From Streptomyces phaeofaciens (GTDB lineage Bacteria; Actinomycetota; Actinomycetes; Streptomycetales; Streptomycetaceae), in contig NZ_BMSA01000004.1 in the NCBI RefSeq assembly GCF_014648915.1, positions 248,001-312,000 of the forward strand: 64,000 nt of DNA. The letters are read 5' to 3'. How positions within the stretch are numbered: position 1 is the stretch's first letter; each line of letters begins with the position of its first letter. Position numbers and translations under genes: made by a program. This document shows, piece by piece, positions 15,878 to 26,072 of this stretch. The notes under the pieces were generated by a model, which saw only the letters and a list, made by a program, of their open reading frames with translations, was not told the origin of the DNA and did not search any database.

Positions 15878-16918
15878 ATGAGCCCAACCGGATCCGGGGC
15901 GATGGGGAGCGGCTACGGCCGGCACTCCGCGGCCCAGCACGCCGGGCTTCGGGCCGCCGGCGGCATGCTCGACCGGGCTCTGGAAGCCGTCCCCGTCCCC
16001 GCCGACGGGCACGCCTTCCGGGTCGCGGACCTCGGCTGCGCCTCCGGGACCAACGCGATGGAGCCGATGGCACGCACCGTCGCGGGCGTGCGCGCCCGCC
16101 GCCCCGGCACCCCCGTCTGGGTCACCCACACCGACATCCCCGCGAACGACTTCGGCGCGCTCTTCGCCACCCTGGCCGGCCCGTCCTCGTACACCCGGAC
16201 CCCGGATGTCTTCGGCTGCGCCCAGGCACGCTCCTTCTACGAGCCGCTGTTCCCGCCCGGCGAACTGCACCTGGCGTGGTGCTCGATCGCCGTGCACTGG
16301 CTCTCCCGCGTCCCCCTGCCGATCGACGGCCACATCTACGGCTCGCGGGCGACGGGCGCGGCCCGGACCGGACTGCGCCGGCAGTCGGCCGAGGACTGGG
16401 CGGCCTTCCTCGGCCACCGGGCCGCCGAACTCGCGCCCGGCGGCCAGCTGGTCGTGGTCGGCGGCGCCGCCACGGACGACGGACTCAGCGGCGCCGAGGG
16501 CCTCTTCGACCTGGCGGTGGACGAGCTGGACGATCTGGTGGCCCGGGGAGCGCTGACCCGCGAGCAGCTGGCAGTGATGACCGTGCCGACGTGGAACAGG
16601 ACGACGGCGGAGTTCGTCGACCCGGTGGTCTCCGGCCCGTTCCGGGACCGCTTCCGGCTGGAGGAGCGGGAGTTCGTGGTGCTGGACGACCCGATGTGGG
16701 TCCGGTACGACGCCGACGGCGACCTCGACGCGTACGCGAGCGAGGTGACGGCCTCGTTCATGGCCGCCTTCGGCCCCTCGCTGTTCGCCGGGCCGGCGGC
16801 CGTCGGCCCGGACGTGGCACAGCGGTTCACGGACGGCCTCACCACCCGCGTGAGGAACCGGCCGGAGCACGGCGTCGCCCGCTGGCGGATCCAGCTCCTG
16901 CGGGCCACCCGCCTCTGA
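15878..16918 (+). CDS. SABATH-family SAM-dependent carboxyl methyltransferase
   Basis: A 346-aa methyltransferase resembling the plant-type salicylate/jasmonate carboxyl methyltransferases, which make methyl esters of small acids. Seen are the N-terminal GSGYGRHSAAQ, the SAM motif VADLGCASGTNAME near 50-60, and the substrate-side LAWCSIAVHWLSRVP and TVPTWNRTTAEF motifs. ATG 15878 follows a perfect AGGAGGT by 7 bases; the longer frame from GTG 15869 would overlap that site. It is divergent from the lasso operon. Methylation of the free lasso C-terminus or an acidic side chain is possible but unproven, and an independent role is equally possible. Confidence 0.85.
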   Translation: MSPTGSGAMGSGYGRHSAAQHAGLRAAGGMLDRALEAVPVPADGHAFRVADLGCASGTNAMEPMARTVAGVRARRPGTPVWVTHTDIPANDFGALFATLAGPSSYTRTPDVFGCAQARSFYEPLFPPGELHLAWCSIAVHWLSRVPLPIDGHIYGSRATGAARTGLRRQSAEDWAAFLGHRAAELAPGGQLVVVGGAATDDGLSGAEGLFDLAVDELDDLVARGALTREQLAVMTVPTWNRTTAEFVDPVVSGPFRDRFRLEEREFVVLDDPMWVRYDADGDLDAYASEVTASFMAAFGPSLFAGPAAVGPDVAQRFTDGLTTRVRNRPEHGVARWRIQLLRATRL

Positions 16919-17008
16919 CGGGCCGACGGATCGGGGAACCGACACCGGCCGTTCGACGGAGCGTCGAAGGCTCCGGTCGGCTGACCGACCCCGGCGGGCG
17001 GGCCGCTC

Positions 17009-17045
17009 AGCCGAACTCCCCGGTGTCGCACCGGAGGGATCGGCT
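17009..17045 (+). terminator. Nested hairpin after the methyltransferase gene
   Basis: AGCCGA (17009-17014) pairs with TCGGCT (17040-17045), and an inner CCGGTG-TCG-CACCGG stem lies at 17020-17034. It is about 90 bases after the methyltransferase stop, in the 255-bp gap before the acetyltransferase remnant. Confidence 0.5.
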
Positions 17046-17173
17046 GGTGGTACGGGCCCGGCCTAGGGTCACCCCGATCCCCAGGAAGCCCGGCGCCCCT
17101 CGGGCCGACCGACGGGGGACACGCGTTCGCGCGGGCCGGAAACCGGTGTTCTGGACGCCGTAGTGCCGCGATC

Positions 17174-17440
17174 ATGGTCACGACCGTCATGCCCGGCGTG
17201 CGCATCGGCCACGGTGCGATCATCGGCACCGGCGCCGTCGTCACGCGCGACGTACCGGACTACGGCATCGTCGCGGGCAACCCGGCCCGCCTCGTCCGCA
17301 CCCGCTACGACGACCGGGACATCGCGCGGCTGCTGGCCGTGGCCTGGTGGGACTGGCCCGTGGAGCACATCACCGAGCGGGTACGGACGATCATGTCGGG
17401 CAGCATCGCGGAACTCGAGGCAGCCGCCCCGGCCGTGTAG
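17174..17440 (+). pseudogene. 5'-truncated CatB/Vat-type hexapeptide acetyltransferase
   Basis: Eighty-eight codons match only the C-terminal part of xenobiotic O-acetyltransferases: VMPGVRIGHGAIIGTGAVVTRD, then AGNPARLVRTRYDD and LLAVAWWDWPVEHITERV. Intact family members are about 200 residues and begin well upstream of these hexapeptide turns. Upstream in this frame the sequence is not homologous-looking, so the N-terminal half, including the catalytic His region, is missing. There is no clear Shine-Dalgarno. It is most likely a decayed gene, though a short product could still be made. Confidence 0.75.
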
Positions 17441-17662
17441 GGGCGGCCCCGGCCGTGGCCCCTCCAGGGACGCCGGAGGGTGGGACCGGGCAGGGCCGGG
17501 CAGGACCGCCGACGCCGTGATCGGCCATTCGGATGGGACTCGCGCCGGCGCGGACCGGCACGCGGACAGAGCGCCCTCTCGCGCCTAGGTTCGGGCGCGG
17601 TTCGTCCGTTCTCGCCGAAACCGTTATTGCCGAAATCCTCTCTCGCCGAAAGGTGCCTCACC

Positions 17663-17863
17663 ATGCGCTCTGTTCGCTCCGGGCTCGCCGCCCTCGCCGC
17701 CTGCGCCCTCGTCCTCGTCGCCGGCGGCACCGCGTGTGCCGAGGTGACCGCGGACGACTCCGAAGCCCCCACGGTCACCATCGTCTTCGGCGACTGGGGC
17801 CAGTTCGCCGGTGACGACGTGTTCAACGCCGCCCACAACAACGTCGTGGGCTCGAACAACTGA
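17663..17863 (+). CDS. Small secreted peptide, 66 aa
   Basis: An N-terminal signal (about 1-28: RSVRSGLAALAACALVLVAGGTACAE) is followed by a 38-residue mature peptide ending DWGQFAGDDVFNAAHNNVVGSNN. The mature part has no Cys, which argues against a chaplin or a disulfide peptide. Three CGCCGAAA-like direct repeats precede the start (around 17612-17651), with AGGTG about 7 bases from the ATG. The family is not recognised beyond a small Streptomyces exported peptide. The gene stands alone, convergent with the mannosidase. Confidence 0.75.
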   Translation: MRSVRSGLAALAACALVLVAGGTACAEVTADDSEAPTVTIVFGDWGQFAGDDVFNAAHNNVVGSNN

Positions 17864-17902
17864 CCGCCACCCCGGCGAACCGCGCCTCACCGGCGCCTGC
17901 CG

Positions 17903-20900
17903 TCACCCCCGTCGCAACCTCAGCGTCACGAGTTCGAACGGGCGCAGGCGCACGGTGATCCGGTCCCCCTCGACCCGCGGTGCCACGACGTCGGCCAGGG
18001 GGCGTTCCAGCAGGTCGGTGGCGGTGGCGCCGGCGAGGTCGAAGCCCGTGGTGAGCGTGGCCAGCGTGCGCCCGCCATGGGCCTCGTGGAAGCGCACCAC
18101 CACGTCGCCGCTGCCGTCGTCGGCGAGTTTGACGGCTGTCACCACCACCTGGTCCCGGTCGACGCGGACCAGCGGGGCGACGTCCCGGGCGCCGTGCACC
18201 GTGCGCGCGGGGAGGTTGATCCGCCATCCCTCGCGCACCGTGTCACCGATCGTCGCCCCCGGCACCAGGGCATGCCGGAAGCGGTGGACGCCCTGGTCCG
18301 TCTCGGGGTCGGGGAAGCGCGGGGCACGCAGGAGGGAGACCCGGAGCGTCGTGGTGGTCCCGCCGTCGTCCCCGGGCGCGTCGCGGACCGTGCGGGTCAC
18401 GTCATGGCCGTACGTCGAGTCGTTGACGACCCCGACGCCCCACCCCGGCTCCTCCAGGTGCACGAACCGGTGGTTGCAGGCCTCGAAGCGTGCCGCCTCC
18501 CAGCTGGTGTTGGTGTGGGTGGGCCGGTGGAAGTGCCCGAACTGGGTCTCGGACGCGTACCGTTCGGCGTGCACGTCGAGGGGGAAGGCGAGTTTGAGGA
18601 ACTTCTCCGTCTCGTGCCAGTCGACCTCCGTGTCGATCACCAGCCGCCGCTCCCCCGGCGGCAGCGACAGCACCTGGATGGCCCGGGACGCGCCGAAGGA
18701 CCGTACGATCCGCACCGACCTGCCGTCCTCGCCGGCGGTGACCTCCTCGGCGTCGGTGAGGTCGGTGACGGTGTTGCGGTAGAACTCGTCGACGTCCCAG
18801 GCGTCCCACATGTTCGGGAAGTCGGGGTGGAGCTGGAGGAGGTTGGCGGCCCGGCCGGGAGCGACGGTCTCGCGATCCGCCTCGATGTCGTAGGCCGAGA
18901 CGACGAGTCCGCCGGCGTCGATCGCGACGCGCAGCAGCCCGTTGTCCAGGAGGTGTCCGCCCTCCGGGCGAGCGGTGAGGGTCGTACCGCCGTGCGTGAC
19001 GGGGGTGTTCGCGCCGCCCGCCGGGACGCCGTCACGCGCGTGCGGGGCCGCGTTGAAGACGAGCGGGGTGGTGCCCTCGCCGGCCAGGGCGCGCTGGGCC
19101 GCCTCGATGATCGCGGTGAGTTCCTCGGCCAGCCGGGCGTAGGTGGCCCGGGCCTCGCGGTGCACCCAGGCGATGGAGGAGCCGGGCAGGATGTCGTGGA
19201 ACTGGTGGAGCAGCACCGTCTTCCAGATCCGGTCCAACTCCTCGTAGGGGTAGGGGAATCCGGTGCGCACGGCGGCGGTGGCGGCCCACAGTTCGGCCTC
19301 GCGCAGCAGGTGTTCGCTGCGGCGGTTGCCCTGTTTGGTGCCGGCCTGGCTGGTCAGGGTGGCGCGGTGGAGTTCGAGGTACAGCTCGCCGACCCAGACC
19401 GGGGGTTCGGGGTGTTCGGCCCGTGCCTTGGCGAAGAAGGCGGACGGGGTCTCCCAGGTCACGGTCGCGGAGCCTTCGAGGTCGCGCAGCCGGGCCGCCT
19501 TCGCGACCATCTCGCGGGTCGTGCCGCCTCCGCCGTCGCCCCAGCCGGTGGGGGCGAGGGAGTGGCGGGCGAGGCCCTTGTCCTTGAAGTTGCGGGCGGC
19601 GTGGGCGATCTCGGAGCCCTTCATGGAGCAGTTGTAGGTGTCGACCGGCGGGAAGTGCGTGAAGATCCGGGTGCCGTCGATGCCTTCCCAACGGAAGGTG
19701 TGGTGGGGGAAGTTGTTCGTCTGCGACCAGGAGATCTTCTGGGTCAGCAGGTACCTGGTGCCGGCCGCCCTGATGATCTGCGGCAGGCCCGCGGCGAAAC
19801 CGAAGGTGTCGGGCAGCCAGGCCTCGTCGTTCTCGATGCCGAACTCGTCGAGGAAGAACCGTTTGCCGTGCACGAACTGACGGGCCATCGCCTCCGAGCC
19901 CGGCATGTTGGTGTCCGACTCCACCCACATGCCGCCCGCCGGGACGAACCGCCCCTCCGCCACCGCCTTCTTGACCCGTGCCCACACCTCGGGCCGGTGC
20001 TCCTTCACCCAGGCCCACTGCTGGGCCTGCGACATGGCGAAGACGAAGTCGGGTTCGTCGTCGAGGAGCGCGGTCATGTTGGAGGTGGTCCGGGCCACCT
20101 TGCGGACCGTCTCCCGCAGCGGCCACAGCCAGGCCGAGTCGATGTGGGCGTGGCCGACGGCGCTGATGCGGTGCGCGGAGGGGACGGCGGGCGCGGCGAG
20201 GACACCGGCGAGCCGTGAACGGGCCCGCTCCGCCGTGCCGTTCACGTCCTGGAGGTCGATCGCGTCGAGGGACCGCTCCACCGCCCGCAGGATGTCCCAG
20301 CGGCGCGCGGACTCCACCGGAAGTTCGGCCATCAGCTCGCCGAGCACCTCCAGGTCCAGGACCAGCTGCCACACCGTCTCGTCGAAGACGGCCAGGTCCA
20401 TTCGTGCGAGGGTGTACTGCGGTTCGCTCCCGGCCGTCTCCCTGTCGCCCAGGGGCGTGGGCAGGAAGGGGTGGTAGTCGAGGATCACGGGGTTGGAGGC
20501 GGCCTCGATGTGCAGGCGTACCTCCTCGCCGCCCACGGCGGGCGCGGCGACGCGGACCCACTGGTTGCGCGGGTTGAGGCCTTTCACCGGGGTGCCGTCG
20601 GGCCGGTAGACGAGGCCTTCGCACTGGAAGCCGGGCATGTTCTCGTCGAAGCCGAGGTCGAGCAGTGCCTCGACGGTCCGGCCGGCCCAGTGCGCGGGCA
20701 CCGTCCCGGCGACGCGGAACCAGCTGGTCCCCCAGGGAGCACCCCACCGGGCGCCCGCCTCGATCGGCTCGGGCTCGGCCGCGAGCCCCTCGGCGACCGG
20801 CACCGGTTCGCCGGGCGCGTGCCACACGGCCACGTCCAGCGGGACGGACTCGGGGTACACGGCGGGACGGACGCGTTCGTCGAGGACGCGCTTGAGACGG

Positions 20901-20929
20901 GCTTCGACCAGGTTGCGGTCGTCATGCAT
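17903..20929 (-). CDS. GH38 alpha-mannosidase, 1008 aa
   Basis: A cytosolic (no signal peptide) retaining alpha-mannosidase expected to trim imported mannose-containing glycans. The zinc/substrate motif GHAHIDSAWLWP (H260, H262, D264) opens the catalytic domain and the nucleophile is D374 in WLPDTFGFA. HQFHDILPGSS near 595 matches the family. The N-terminal 250 residues form the usual beta-rich accessory domain and the C-terminal 400 the GH38 beta domain. It is the distal gene of a minus-strand run with a GH85 enzyme, a GH-A hydrolase and a sugar ABC importer, starting 27 bases after the GH85 stop. This context points to high-mannose or N-glycan substrates. Confidence 0.95.
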   Translation of the reverse strand: MHDDRNLVEARLKRVLDERVRPAVYPESVPLDVAVWHAPGEPVPVAEGLAAEPEPIEAGARWGAPWGTSWFRVAGTVPAHWAGRTVEALLDLGFDENMPGFQCEGLVYRPDGTPVKGLNPRNQWVRVAAPAVGGEEVRLHIEAASNPVILDYHPFLPTPLGDRETAGSEPQYTLARMDLAVFDETVWQLVLDLEVLGELMAELPVESARRWDILRAVERSLDAIDLQDVNGTAERARSRLAGVLAAPAVPSAHRISAVGHAHIDSAWLWPLRETVRKVARTTSNMTALLDDEPDFVFAMSQAQQWAWVKEHRPEVWARVKKAVAEGRFVPAGGMWVESDTNMPGSEAMARQFVHGKRFFLDEFGIENDEAWLPDTFGFAAGLPQIIRAAGTRYLLTQKISWSQTNNFPHHTFRWEGIDGTRIFTHFPPVDTYNCSMKGSEIAHAARNFKDKGLARHSLAPTGWGDGGGGTTREMVAKAARLRDLEGSATVTWETPSAFFAKARAEHPEPPVWVGELYLELHRATLTSQAGTKQGNRRSEHLLREAELWAATAAVRTGFPYPYEELDRIWKTVLLHQFHDILPGSSIAWVHREARATYARLAEELTAIIEAAQRALAGEGTTPLVFNAAPHARDGVPAGGANTPVTHGGTTLTARPEGGHLLDNGLLRVAIDAGGLVVSAYDIEADRETVAPGRAANLLQLHPDFPNMWDAWDVDEFYRNTVTDLTDAEEVTAGEDGRSVRIVRSFGASRAIQVLSLPPGERRLVIDTEVDWHETEKFLKLAFPLDVHAERYASETQFGHFHRPTHTNTSWEAARFEACNHRFVHLEEPGWGVGVVNDSTYGHDVTRTVRDAPGDDGGTTTTLRVSLLRAPRFPDPETDQGVHRFRHALVPGATIGDTVREGWRINLPARTVHGARDVAPLVRVDRDQVVVTAVKLADDGSGDVVVRFHEAHGGRTLATLTTGFDLAGATATDLLERPLADVVAPRVEGDRITVRLRPFELVTLRLRRG

Positions 20930-20956
20930 GCGGAGTGCTCCAAGGCTGGGGGGCGG

Positions 20957-22963
20957 TTACCAGGTGTGGGTCACGGTGACGGGGTCCGACGCTGTGTACA
21001 GCTCCCCTACGGCGCGCAGTTCGAACCGTGCCGTCCGCTCGTCCTGCTCCGGTGCGAGCCCCGCGAGGAAGAAGGCCGCCTGGCAGGTGCCGCCGAGGAA
21101 GCGGCGGCTGCCGTCGGACAGGACGCGGTGCAGTGTGTACTGGCGGACGTCGTCGGCGGCGGCGTCCCAGGCGAGGCGCAGATCGCCGCCGGCCGCCCCG
21201 GTGATCCGCAGGCCGGTGGGGGCGGCGGGCGTCCGGGGTTCGTCGCGGACGGCGATCCCGCCGAGCCGCCACCGCACCGGGCCCTCGGTCGCGGTGAGCC
21301 GGACCCCGATCGCGTGGACGGATCCGGAGAGGCCTCGGAGCGCCACGGCCGAGGTCCGCCAGCCGTCGCCGGACTCCAGCGGCAGCCAGGTGTACGGCGG
21401 TGTCGCGCCCGGCGTGTCCGGGTCCGCGGTGGCGACGGCCAGCTCGACGGTCACCGCTCCGGCGTCGGTCCGGTGGGTCAGCTCGACGACGGTGGTCTCG
21501 GTGAGCGGCAGCCGGGTCGCGTAGAGGTCCACGACGGTCGGCTCGTCCAGGGCGCCCGTGACGAGCAGGCTGCTGCCGCCGCGCCACGCGTCGGCGAAGT
21601 CGAAGGCGACGGCCGGCCGCTCCCCCTCGGTGCGCACCGTCCACTGCCGGGACGGCAGCCGGTCCTGGAGTCCGAGATGGCTCCACGGCGTGCCGGAGGT
21701 GACCGTCCCGTCCTCGTACCAGCGCAGCCCGTGCCCGGTGTTGAACACGCTGGCGAACGGTAGAGCGTCCACCGTGGACCGGTCCGCCACCGACACGGCG
21801 GGCGCCCGCCAGGTGTCCGTGCCGTCCGGCCGGGACGGGTCGAGCGAGCGGCCGGTCCAGAACCGGTCGTCGGCCGCGTGGAAGTCGCCGGGCGCCCTGC
21901 CGCCGGCGGGCAGGTGGTTGCGGGTCCACTCGGGCCGGTAGAAGCCGAGGGACACGACGTGGGGCTTGTTCGTGGGCACGATCGCGTCCCAGTTCACGGA
22001 CCGGTTCCAGCCGTTCGCCTCGACGTCCACACCGGCCCACAGCGCGTAGCGGCTGCGGCCGAGCGACTCCGCCCGGGTCCCGGAGGAGGCGAGCGTGGCG
22101 GCCGACCAGCGGAAGTCCACGAACATGTCGTCGGCCGTCCGGAAGAACGCCTCGTTCTGGGAGTTGAGGGCGCCCTGCCAGCTCACCGTGCCGTTCACGG
22201 TCATCGAGTCGTACCAGGTCACCCGTTGCCCCTGGGCCGCGGCGAGCGCCTTCAGCTCGGTCAGGAAGTCCCGCATGGCGGTGCCGAGAGCGGTGTTCCC
22301 GCCGCTGGTCTCGGCGTTGACGAACCAGCCGTCGAAGCCGTACGCGGCGGCGACCCGGACGAGCTGCGCGGCGAGCGGGAAGCGGCCGCCGGCGTCCCTC
22401 TGGACCAGGTCGCGGGTCCACTGGAGTTGTCCGCCGTAGGCGACGGGCGGCAGGAAGATGTTGCCGAGGACGGGCACACCGTGGCGGTGGGCCGCGTCGA
22501 CGATCGGCGCGTTCGGGGCGAGGATCAGGCCCTCGCCCGCCGAACCGCCCCAGAACACCAGCTCGTCGACGTAGGCCCAGTGGGTGAAGGCGTAGTAGTC
22601 GGCGGTGGCGGAGCCCTGGGAGGGGTTCGCGGAGGTGGGTCCGAAGGAGACCAGGGACTGGATGCGGGCCTGGCCCGCGCGGGCGGTGGTGTTCGCCGGG
22701 GCCGGGGTGAAGCGGGGCGCGAGCGGCACGGACGCCGCGTTGAAGGCGAGGTCGGTGTCGTCCGCTGCGGTCCAGCTCTTCAGGCTGCGCCAGGTGATGC
22801 CGGTGCCGGGGGTGCCGGAGGGCAGGGAGTCCGGGTACCAGTAGGCGGCGTGGGGCGCGGGTGCCGCGGCGGCCCGCTCGGGTGCCGCGGCAGCGGTCCG
22901 GGTGGGCAGCAGGGCGGCCGCCGCGCCGGCGGCGAGCAGGACGGTGCGTCGGGTGGGTTTCAC
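20957..22963 (-). CDS. Exported GH85 endo-beta-N-acetylglucosaminidase
   Basis: A 668-aa secreted enzyme that cleaves the chitobiose core of N-glycans, releasing the glycan for uptake. A Tat-like signal (PTRRTVLLAAGAAAALL) leads into a TIM barrel starting HAAYWYPDSLPSG. The catalytic pair Asn-x-Glu is in GWFVNAETSGG (N216, E218), the GH85 substrate-assisted arrangement. WAGVDVEANGW and a C-terminal beta-sandwich (about 460-600) plus a fibronectin-III-like module (about 585-668, PAAPTGLRITGAAGGDLRLAW) follow. The GTG start at 22963 has AAGGAGG upstream and overlaps the stop of the preceding hydrolase (GTGA). Confidence 0.93.
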   Translation of the reverse strand: MKPTRRTVLLAAGAAAALLPTRTAAAAPERAAAAPAPHAAYWYPDSLPSGTPGTGITWRSLKSWTAADDTDLAFNAASVPLAPRFTPAPANTTARAGQARIQSLVSFGPTSANPSQGSATADYYAFTHWAYVDELVFWGGSAGEGLILAPNAPIVDAAHRHGVPVLGNIFLPPVAYGGQLQWTRDLVQRDAGGRFPLAAQLVRVAAAYGFDGWFVNAETSGGNTALGTAMRDFLTELKALAAAQGQRVTWYDSMTVNGTVSWQGALNSQNEAFFRTADDMFVDFRWSAATLASSGTRAESLGRSRYALWAGVDVEANGWNRSVNWDAIVPTNKPHVVSLGFYRPEWTRNHLPAGGRAPGDFHAADDRFWTGRSLDPSRPDGTDTWRAPAVSVADRSTVDALPFASVFNTGHGLRWYEDGTVTSGTPWSHLGLQDRLPSRQWTVRTEGERPAVAFDFADAWRGGSSLLVTGALDEPTVVDLYATRLPLTETTVVELTHRTDAGAVTVELAVATADPDTPGATPPYTWLPLESGDGWRTSAVALRGLSGSVHAIGVRLTATEGPVRWRLGGIAVRDEPRTPAAPTGLRITGAAGGDLRLAWDAAADDVRQYTLHRVLSDGSRRFLGGTCQAAFFLAGLAPEQDERTARFELRAVGELYTASDPVTVTHTW

Positions 22964-24219
22964 GAGCGGGTGCCTCCTTGTGGGGTGGGGAGAACCTGTT
23001 CGGGTGTGACGACCTCGGTGATGCCGCGCCGGGCCAGCCGGTCCCGGTCGTCGGCGTGGGTGCCGAGGACCGTGGTGGGGCGGGCGCCGTCGGCCGTCAG
23101 CCGGAAGAAGGCGTCGTAGACGGCTCCGCCGGGGGCGCAGACCGAGCGGAGCGACGGGTCGGCGGGGACGACGAGCGCTGTGGTCCGGGTCGCGGGGACG
23201 GCGCGTGACGGCTCGGCCGCCGCGCGCGCCAGGACGAGGGCCGTGTCCTTCGGGCGGCGGTCGTTGGTCAGCAGGCCCAGCCCGTACTCCAGTTCCGGAA
23301 AGTCGGCGAGCCGCCGGGACACGTCGTGGGAGCACCACCAGGTGATGCCCCACAGGTCGGGGCAGTCAAGGACGTTGCGTACGGTCGCCTCGGTGAAGGC
23401 GGCGGCGTGTTCGGCCGGGACGAGGGGGGCGGGCGCGCCGACCTCCTGGAGCCAGACGGGCCGGTGCGGGTCCTCGGCCCAGGCCTTGCTCAGCTCGACG
23501 AGGTAGGCGGCGTGGTGCTCGGCCGGGACGGAGGCGCGGCCGTGGCGCTGGGCGGTACCGTTGAAGACCCAGGAGTGCACGGCCGTGACCGCGCCGCGCC
23601 GCGCGGCCTGCGCCGGGGTGAACGGCATGTCGTCCTGGTACCAGGTCGCGTCGTACTCGGCGTGCAGATGCAGCCGGCCGGGCGCGCCCTGCGCGCAGGC
23701 GGCCAGCATCCGGTCCAGCCAGGTGTCGATCTCGGTGCTCGACGCCCGGTCGGGGTCCGGGTGCGGCCCGGCGGAGAACTGGTTGACCTCGTTGCCGAGG
23801 GTCATACCGAGGAAGTTGGGGCGGTCGGCGAGCGCGGCGGCGAGTGTGCGCAGGTAGGCGGCCTGCCCCTGGAGGACGTCCGGGTCGGTGAAGAGGTTGC
23901 GCCGGTGCCAGGTGCGGGTCCAGGCCGGGAGGTGGTCGAAGCTGCTCAAGTGCCCTTGCAGGCCGTCCACGTTGACGTCGAGCCCGCGTTCGCCTGCGGC
24001 GTCGACGAGCGCGCGGAGCTGTTCGACGGCGCGGGGGCGGATCAGGGTGCGGTTGGGCTGGAAGTACGGCCACAGCGGGAAGACCCGGATGTGGTCCAGG
24101 CCCAGTGCCGCGATGGAGTCGAGGTCCGCTCGTACGGAGTCCAGATCGAAGTCGAGCCAGTGATGGAACCACCCTTCGCTCGGGGTGTAGTTGACGCCGA
24201 AGCGCACGGCAGAAGGCAT
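22960..24219 (-). CDS. Cytosolic clan GH-A glycoside hydrolase (cellulase/mannosidase-like)
   Basis: A 419-aa TIM-barrel hydrolase without a signal peptide. It begins VRFGVNYTPSEGWFHHW, has the acid/base Glu in GMTLGNEVNQF (about E176) and the likely nucleophile in VWLQEVGAP (about E275), as in GH5-type retaining enzymes. ATG 24219 has AAGGACA upstream; its stop overlaps the GH85 start. Encoded between the importer and two N-glycan enzymes, it probably hydrolyses a beta-mannosidic or related linkage inside the cell, for example Man-beta-GlcNAc. The exact family and specificity are not certain from sequence. Confidence 0.8.
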   Translation of the reverse strand: MPSAVRFGVNYTPSEGWFHHWLDFDLDSVRADLDSIAALGLDHIRVFPLWPYFQPNRTLIRPRAVEQLRALVDAAGERGLDVNVDGLQGHLSSFDHLPAWTRTWHRRNLFTDPDVLQGQAAYLRTLAAALADRPNFLGMTLGNEVNQFSAGPHPDPDRASSTEIDTWLDRMLAACAQGAPGRLHLHAEYDATWYQDDMPFTPAQAARRGAVTAVHSWVFNGTAQRHGRASVPAEHHAAYLVELSKAWAEDPHRPVWLQEVGAPAPLVPAEHAAAFTEATVRNVLDCPDLWGITWWCSHDVSRRLADFPELEYGLGLLTNDRRPKDTALVLARAAAEPSRAVPATRTTALVVPADPSLRSVCAPGGAVYDAFFRLTADGARPTTVLGTHADDRDRLARRGITEVVTPEQVLPTPQGGTRS

Positions 24220-24260
24220 GCGGTGTCCTTGCGGGCGGGGTGACCGGCGGAAGTCGGGGT

Positions 24261-25162
<902 letters not shown>

Positions 25163-25166
<4 letters not shown>

Positions 25167-26068
25167 ACCCGCTCCTCCTTCCGGTCGGCGCGCAGCACCA
25201 GCAGCATCAGGGCGACGGTGACGGCGAAGACGACGACCGAGAGGGCGGAGGCGTAGCCGACGCGGCCGGTGAGTCCGGTGCCGGTGCGCTGGACGAGCAT
25301 GACGAGGGTGGTGTCCTCGCCCGCCGGGCCGCCGCTGGGGCCGGCCATCAGGTACACCTCGGAGAACACCTTGAAGGCGGCGACGGAGGACAGTGCCCCG
25401 ACCAGGACCATGGTGGAGCGGACGGCGGGCACGGTGACCGTCAGGAAGCGGCGTACCGCGCCCGCGCCGTCCACGGCCGCGGCCTCGTGCAGTTCGCGCG
25501 GCACACCGGCCAGCGCGGCCAGGTAGATGATCATGTAGTAGCCGAGGCCTTTCCACACGGTGACCGCCATGGCGCTCAGCAGGAGCAGCCACTGGTCGCT
25601 GAGGAAGCCGACGCGGCCGACCCCGATCGTCTCCAGCAGCGAGTTGATCAGACCGCGTTCGTCGAGGAGCCAGACCCAGATGAGGCCGACCACGACGATC
25701 GAGGCGACGACCGGTGTGTAGAAGGCGGACCGGAAGAAGGTGATACCGGGGATGTTCTTCCGCACCAGGAGGGCGAGCAGCAGCGGCAGCACCACGAGGG
25801 CGGGGACGACTCCGAGGACGTACAGCGTGCTGTTGCGCAGACCGATCCAGAACATGTCGTCGTGGAGCATCTCCCGGTAGTTGGCGAGGCCCACGAACCG
25901 GCCGGGGATCAGGGTGCGGCGGTCGGTGAAGGAGTTCGCCAGCGTGGAGAGGAACGGGTAGAGGACGAAGGCGCCGGCGATGAGGAGTCCGGGGGCGGCG
26001 AACAGCCAGGGGCTGGTGGGCAGTTGGCGTCGGACGCGGGTGACGGTGGTCGTTCTCGGCACGGCCAT
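25163..26068 (-). CDS. Sugar ABC transporter permease (MalF type)
   Basis: A 301-aa permease with six hydrophobic segments, starting after SPWLFAAPGLLIAGAFVLYP, and the EAA motif LHEAAAVDGAGAVRRFLTVTVP at about 195-216. It is the partner of the downstream overlapping permease and starts 4 bases after the binding-protein stop. Part of the CUT1-type importer of the glycan locus. Confidence 0.93.
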
Positions 26069-26072
26069 CGGA

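Noticed and set aside
17663..17863. Chaplin or lantibiotic precursor
   Set aside because: The mature peptide has no Cys and lacks chaplin hydrophobic repeats; no modification genes are adjacent.
18077..20218. 713-codon plus-strand frame opposite the GH38 gene
   Set aside because: Val/Gly/Asp-rich shadow of a clear GH38 coding sequence; no domain signals.
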